Of a stretch of DNA of 7,742 nt, positions 5,757-7,742 are shown piece by piece; position 1 is the stretch's first letter, and each line of letters starts with the position of its first letter. Under the pieces are notes generated by a model. The model saw only the letters and a list, made by a program, of their open reading frames with translations, was not told where the DNA came from and made no database searches. The DNA comes from Maricaulis sp963976135 (lineage in GTDB: Bacteria > Pseudomonadota > Alphaproteobacteria > Caulobacterales > Maricaulaceae): positions 1-7,742 of the forward strand of contig NZ_CAXBKN010000110.1 in assembly GCF_963976135.1 (NCBI RefSeq), read 5' to 3'. Both the position numbers and the translations under genes were made by a program.

Positions 5757-7286
5757 TCAGGCGTCTGCCAGGCCGAGATCGCGCCACAACATCGGTTGCA
5801 CATCAGATCGTGTGCCCGTGACCCGGTTGCTGACCAGCCAGTGCGCGCGCTCATGCAGAAGCGGGATGACGGCCTGGTCGGCGAGCAGGATGCGCTCGGC
5901 TTCGCGATAGGCGATGGCGCGGACCACCGGATCGCTCTCGCGCCGGGCCATTTCCATTGCGGTTGCGAAATCAGGACTGTCCCAGTTGAAATTGGCCGCA
6001 AATCCGCTCGGCGCGAACGGATCGAGCATGAAAAACGGATCGGATTTGAGCCCGCGATTGAAGCTGGCGACAGCTATGTCGAAATCGCCACTATCGATGG
6101 CCTGGTAAAGATCGGTTGGATAGCTCACCAGGAGCTCCGCCTCGACGCCGACCCGTTGCCAGTCATCGGCGATGGCGATGGCGATCTGTTCGCTGACACC
6201 GGGAACGGTGCGGATTTCCACGCGGTCGGGCAATTCGCGATCAATCGTCGGGCGCAGACGCGAGCCGTGCAGATCGACCGGATCGAGGGGCTCATCTTCC
6301 TGCGGGATCACGCGGTGGGTGGCGCGCGCCGTATTGTCGAAGAAATTCGCCGCGATGAAACCGCGATCAATGGCGGCGGACAGCGCCTGGCGTGTCGCGG
6401 GTGCCACCAGCGCCGGGCGGGCATGATTGACCTTCAGGTAACGCAGGATCGGCGCGTCGAAACTGCGGAACCTTTCCCCCAGGCGCTCGCGCCAATAGCC
6501 GATCTGATTGCCCGGCGGCTTTTCGGCGAGATCATATTCGCCGGCCCGGAACATGCGCGTGCGGGTGCCGGCATCGCGCACGGCGTCGATGCGGATACGT
6601 TCGATCGCGACGCCAGCGGCGCCGGCAAAATGCGGGTTCTTGGCCAGATCGAGGCTCATCTGGCTGGCGGCCGTGACGGTATAGGCGCCGGCGGTGACGA
6701 TGTTTTCCGGGCGGACCCAGTCTCGGCCATGGGCTTCGATAGCGTGGCGCGGAAAGGGGTAGAATTCACGCATCAGTGTCGGCAGGAGTCCCAGCGGTGT
6801 GTCGAGCCGGACTTCGAGGGTGTGATCGTCCAGGGCGGTGACGCCCATCGCTTCAGGCGGCATCTCCCCGGCCAGGACGGCGCGGGCATTCGCGACGGCG
6901 AAGAAATCGCCCAGATTGGCAAAGCTCTGCTCAGGGTCGACCAGACGCCGGGCCGACCAGACGACATCCTGCGCTGTCAGGGAGTGCCCGTCAGACCAGC
7001 GCGCATCCTGGCGCAGAGTGAACACCCAGCTCAGCCCGTCAGGCGCGACGCGCCAGCGGGTCGCTATGCCGGGGGCGACGCTCCCGTCGGCGGCATAGTC
7101 GGTGAGGCCGGCATGGATCTGCTTGTAGACCAGCGCCGCCGAAGCGAATTCGCCGAGCGCCGGGTCAAGGCTGTCCGGCAGGGTCTCGATCGCGACGCGC
7201 AGCATGCCGGCCGGCGTGCCGGTGCGGGCGCAGGCGGCGAGTCCGGAAGCGGCGGAGGCAGCAAGAAGGGTGCGACGGTTGAGCAT
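5757..7286 (-). CDS. OppA-like family 5 extracellular solute-binding lipoprotein (ABC transporter type)
   Basis: This 509-residue protein is the length expected for peptide/nickel-type (SBP_bac_5) binding proteins. The N-terminus MLNRRTLLAASAASGLAAC has an NRRTLL twin-arginine-like motif (residues 3-8), a hydrophobic core and a lipobox LAAC with C19. It is therefore probably a lipoprotein, possibly Tat-exported. Family hallmarks follow: IETLPDSLDP near 33-42 and the LSWVFTLRQDARWSDGHSLTAQDV signature around residues 85-108. The C-terminal lobe ends in the usual NWDSP...A..EA.RILL pattern, including AERILLADQAVIPLLHE. Such proteins capture oligopeptides or related ligands in the periplasm and pass them to an ABC permease, but no permease or ATPase gene is in view. 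The ATG lies 39 bases after the carA stop, so co-transcription with carA is likely; no strong Shine-Dalgarno is seen. The ligand cannot be read from the sequence. It may work with a distant transporter or as a receptor. Confidence 0.9.
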   Translation of the reverse strand: MLNRRTLLAASAASGLAACARTGTPAGMLRVAIETLPDSLDPALGEFASAALVYKQIHAGLTDYAADGSVAPGIATRWRVAPDGLSWVFTLRQDARWSDGHSLTAQDVVWSARRLVDPEQSFANLGDFFAVANARAVLAGEMPPEAMGVTALDDHTLEVRLDTPLGLLPTLMREFYPFPRHAIEAHGRDWVRPENIVTAGAYTVTAASQMSLDLAKNPHFAGAAGVAIERIRIDAVRDAGTRTRMFRAGEYDLAEKPPGNQIGYWRERLGERFRSFDAPILRYLKVNHARPALVAPATRQALSAAIDRGFIAANFFDNTARATHRVIPQEDEPLDPVDLHGSRLRPTIDRELPDRVEIRTVPGVSEQIAIAIADDWQRVGVEAELLVSYPTDLYQAIDSGDFDIAVASFNRGLKSDPFFMLDPFAPSGFAANFNWDSPDFATAMEMARRESDPVVRAIAYREAERILLADQAVIPLLHERAHWLVSNRVTGTRSDVQPMLWRDLGLADA

Positions 7287-7325
7287 CGCGCCATCTTGCC
7301 GTGATTTGGCCGCAGGGGAAGGGGG

Positions 7326-7742
7326 TCAGGCCGGTTCGCTGACCTTCAGTGAGCCGACAAAGCGGGTAAAGACGCCGAAACTGTCCTGCGGCCCCGGGGA
7401 GGCTTCCGGATGGTGCTGGACGGCCTCGACCGGTTTGCCGGTCAGGCGGAAGCCGCAATTACTGCCGTCAAACAACGAGACATGGGTCTCGACTGCGTCC
7501 TCGGGCAGGCTGGCACCATCAACCGCGAAGCCGTGATTCATCGACACGATCTCGACCTGGCCGGTCTCGTGATTCTTGACCGGGTGATTGGCGCCGTGAT
7601 GGCCCTGCGGCATTTTCACGGTGCGGCCACCCAGGGCGAGGGCGAGCATTTGATGGCCCAGACAGATGCCGAGCATCGGGATATTGCTGTCGATCAGCGT
7701 GCGCAGTGTCGGCAGGGCATAGGCGCCGGTCGCTGCCGGATC
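7326..7742 (-). CDS. carA: carbamoyl-phosphate synthase small (glutaminase) subunit, C-terminal part
   Basis: Only the last 138 codons are present; the frame runs off the right edge of the window. The fragment is the core of the class I glutamine amidotransferase domain. It contains the nucleophile motif GICLGHQ (Cys at fragment residue 27), the MNHGFAVD segment, and HHPEASPGP with the catalytic His and Glu (fragment residues 111 and 113). The Cys-to-His distance of 84 residues equals that of E. coli CarA (C269 to H353). CarA hydrolyses glutamine and channels ammonia to CarB. The N-terminal small-subunit domain and the gene's promoter lie outside the window. carB is on the same strand but separated from carA by the solute-binding lipoprotein gene. 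The stop is TGA at 7326-7328. Confidence 0.97.
   Translation of the reverse strand, partial: DPAATGAYALPTLRTLIDSNIPMLGICLGHQMLALALGGRTVKMPQGHHGANHPVKNHETGQVEIVSMNHGFAVDGASLPEDAVETHVSLFDGSNCGFRLTGKPVEAVQHHPEASPGPQDSFGVFTRFVGSLKVSEPA

Noticed and set aside
5796..7304. A 502-codon open frame on the + strand opposite the solute-binding lipoprotein gene
   Set aside because: Its translation is rich in His, Arg, Gly and Ala without domain features, while the - strand frame has a lipobox and family 5 binding-protein signatures.
1..7742. Signs of a mobile element, CRISPR array, defence system or tRNA
   Set aside because: I saw no repeats with spacers, terminal inverted repeats, transposase or integrase motifs, or tRNA-like folds; the composition looks uniform.

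Overview
The window looks like chromosomal DNA from a GC-rich alphaproteobacterium. The CarB and GreA sequences and the carA / carB / greA order fit this group, and a marine Caulobacterales/Maricaulales-type organism is my best guess. That taxonomic call is an inference from protein style and base composition. I see no tRNA, rRNA, insertion sequence, CRISPR array or phage gene. All genes are intact except the two cut by the window edges.

Left part, + strand (1-1725): the last 62 codons of a probable BlaI/MecI-type repressor overlap by four bases (ATGA) with a 512-residue membrane protein. That protein joins a BlaR1-like M56 metalloprotease to a C-terminal M23 (LytM-type) peptidoglycan peptidase. 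In classical BlaR1 the periplasmic C-terminal domain is a penicillin sensor; here a cell-wall hydrolase fold takes its place. All recognisable metal and catalytic residues of both peptidase domains are present. This pair is the most interesting part of the window and is probably a cell-wall-responsive regulatory module.

Middle and right part, - strand (7742 down to 1807): the order of transcription is carA (3' end only), an OppA-like family 5 solute-binding lipoprotein, carB, greA. carA and carB encode the two subunits of carbamoyl-phosphate synthetase, which feeds pyrimidine and arginine synthesis. GreA rescues backtracked RNA polymerase. The lipoprotein gene begins 39 bases after carA and is followed by a 164-base gap before carB, so carA and the lipoprotein may be co-transcribed while carB may also have its own promoter. 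No permease or ATPase gene for the lipoprotein is in view.

The M56-M23 gene and greA converge on a short spacer (1726-1806). It holds a GC-rich hairpin flanked by A and T tracts that can serve as a terminator for both. The housekeeping genes are ordinary. What deserves a second look is the M56-M23 fusion, a possible internal translation start inside it, and the lipoprotein placed between carA and carB.
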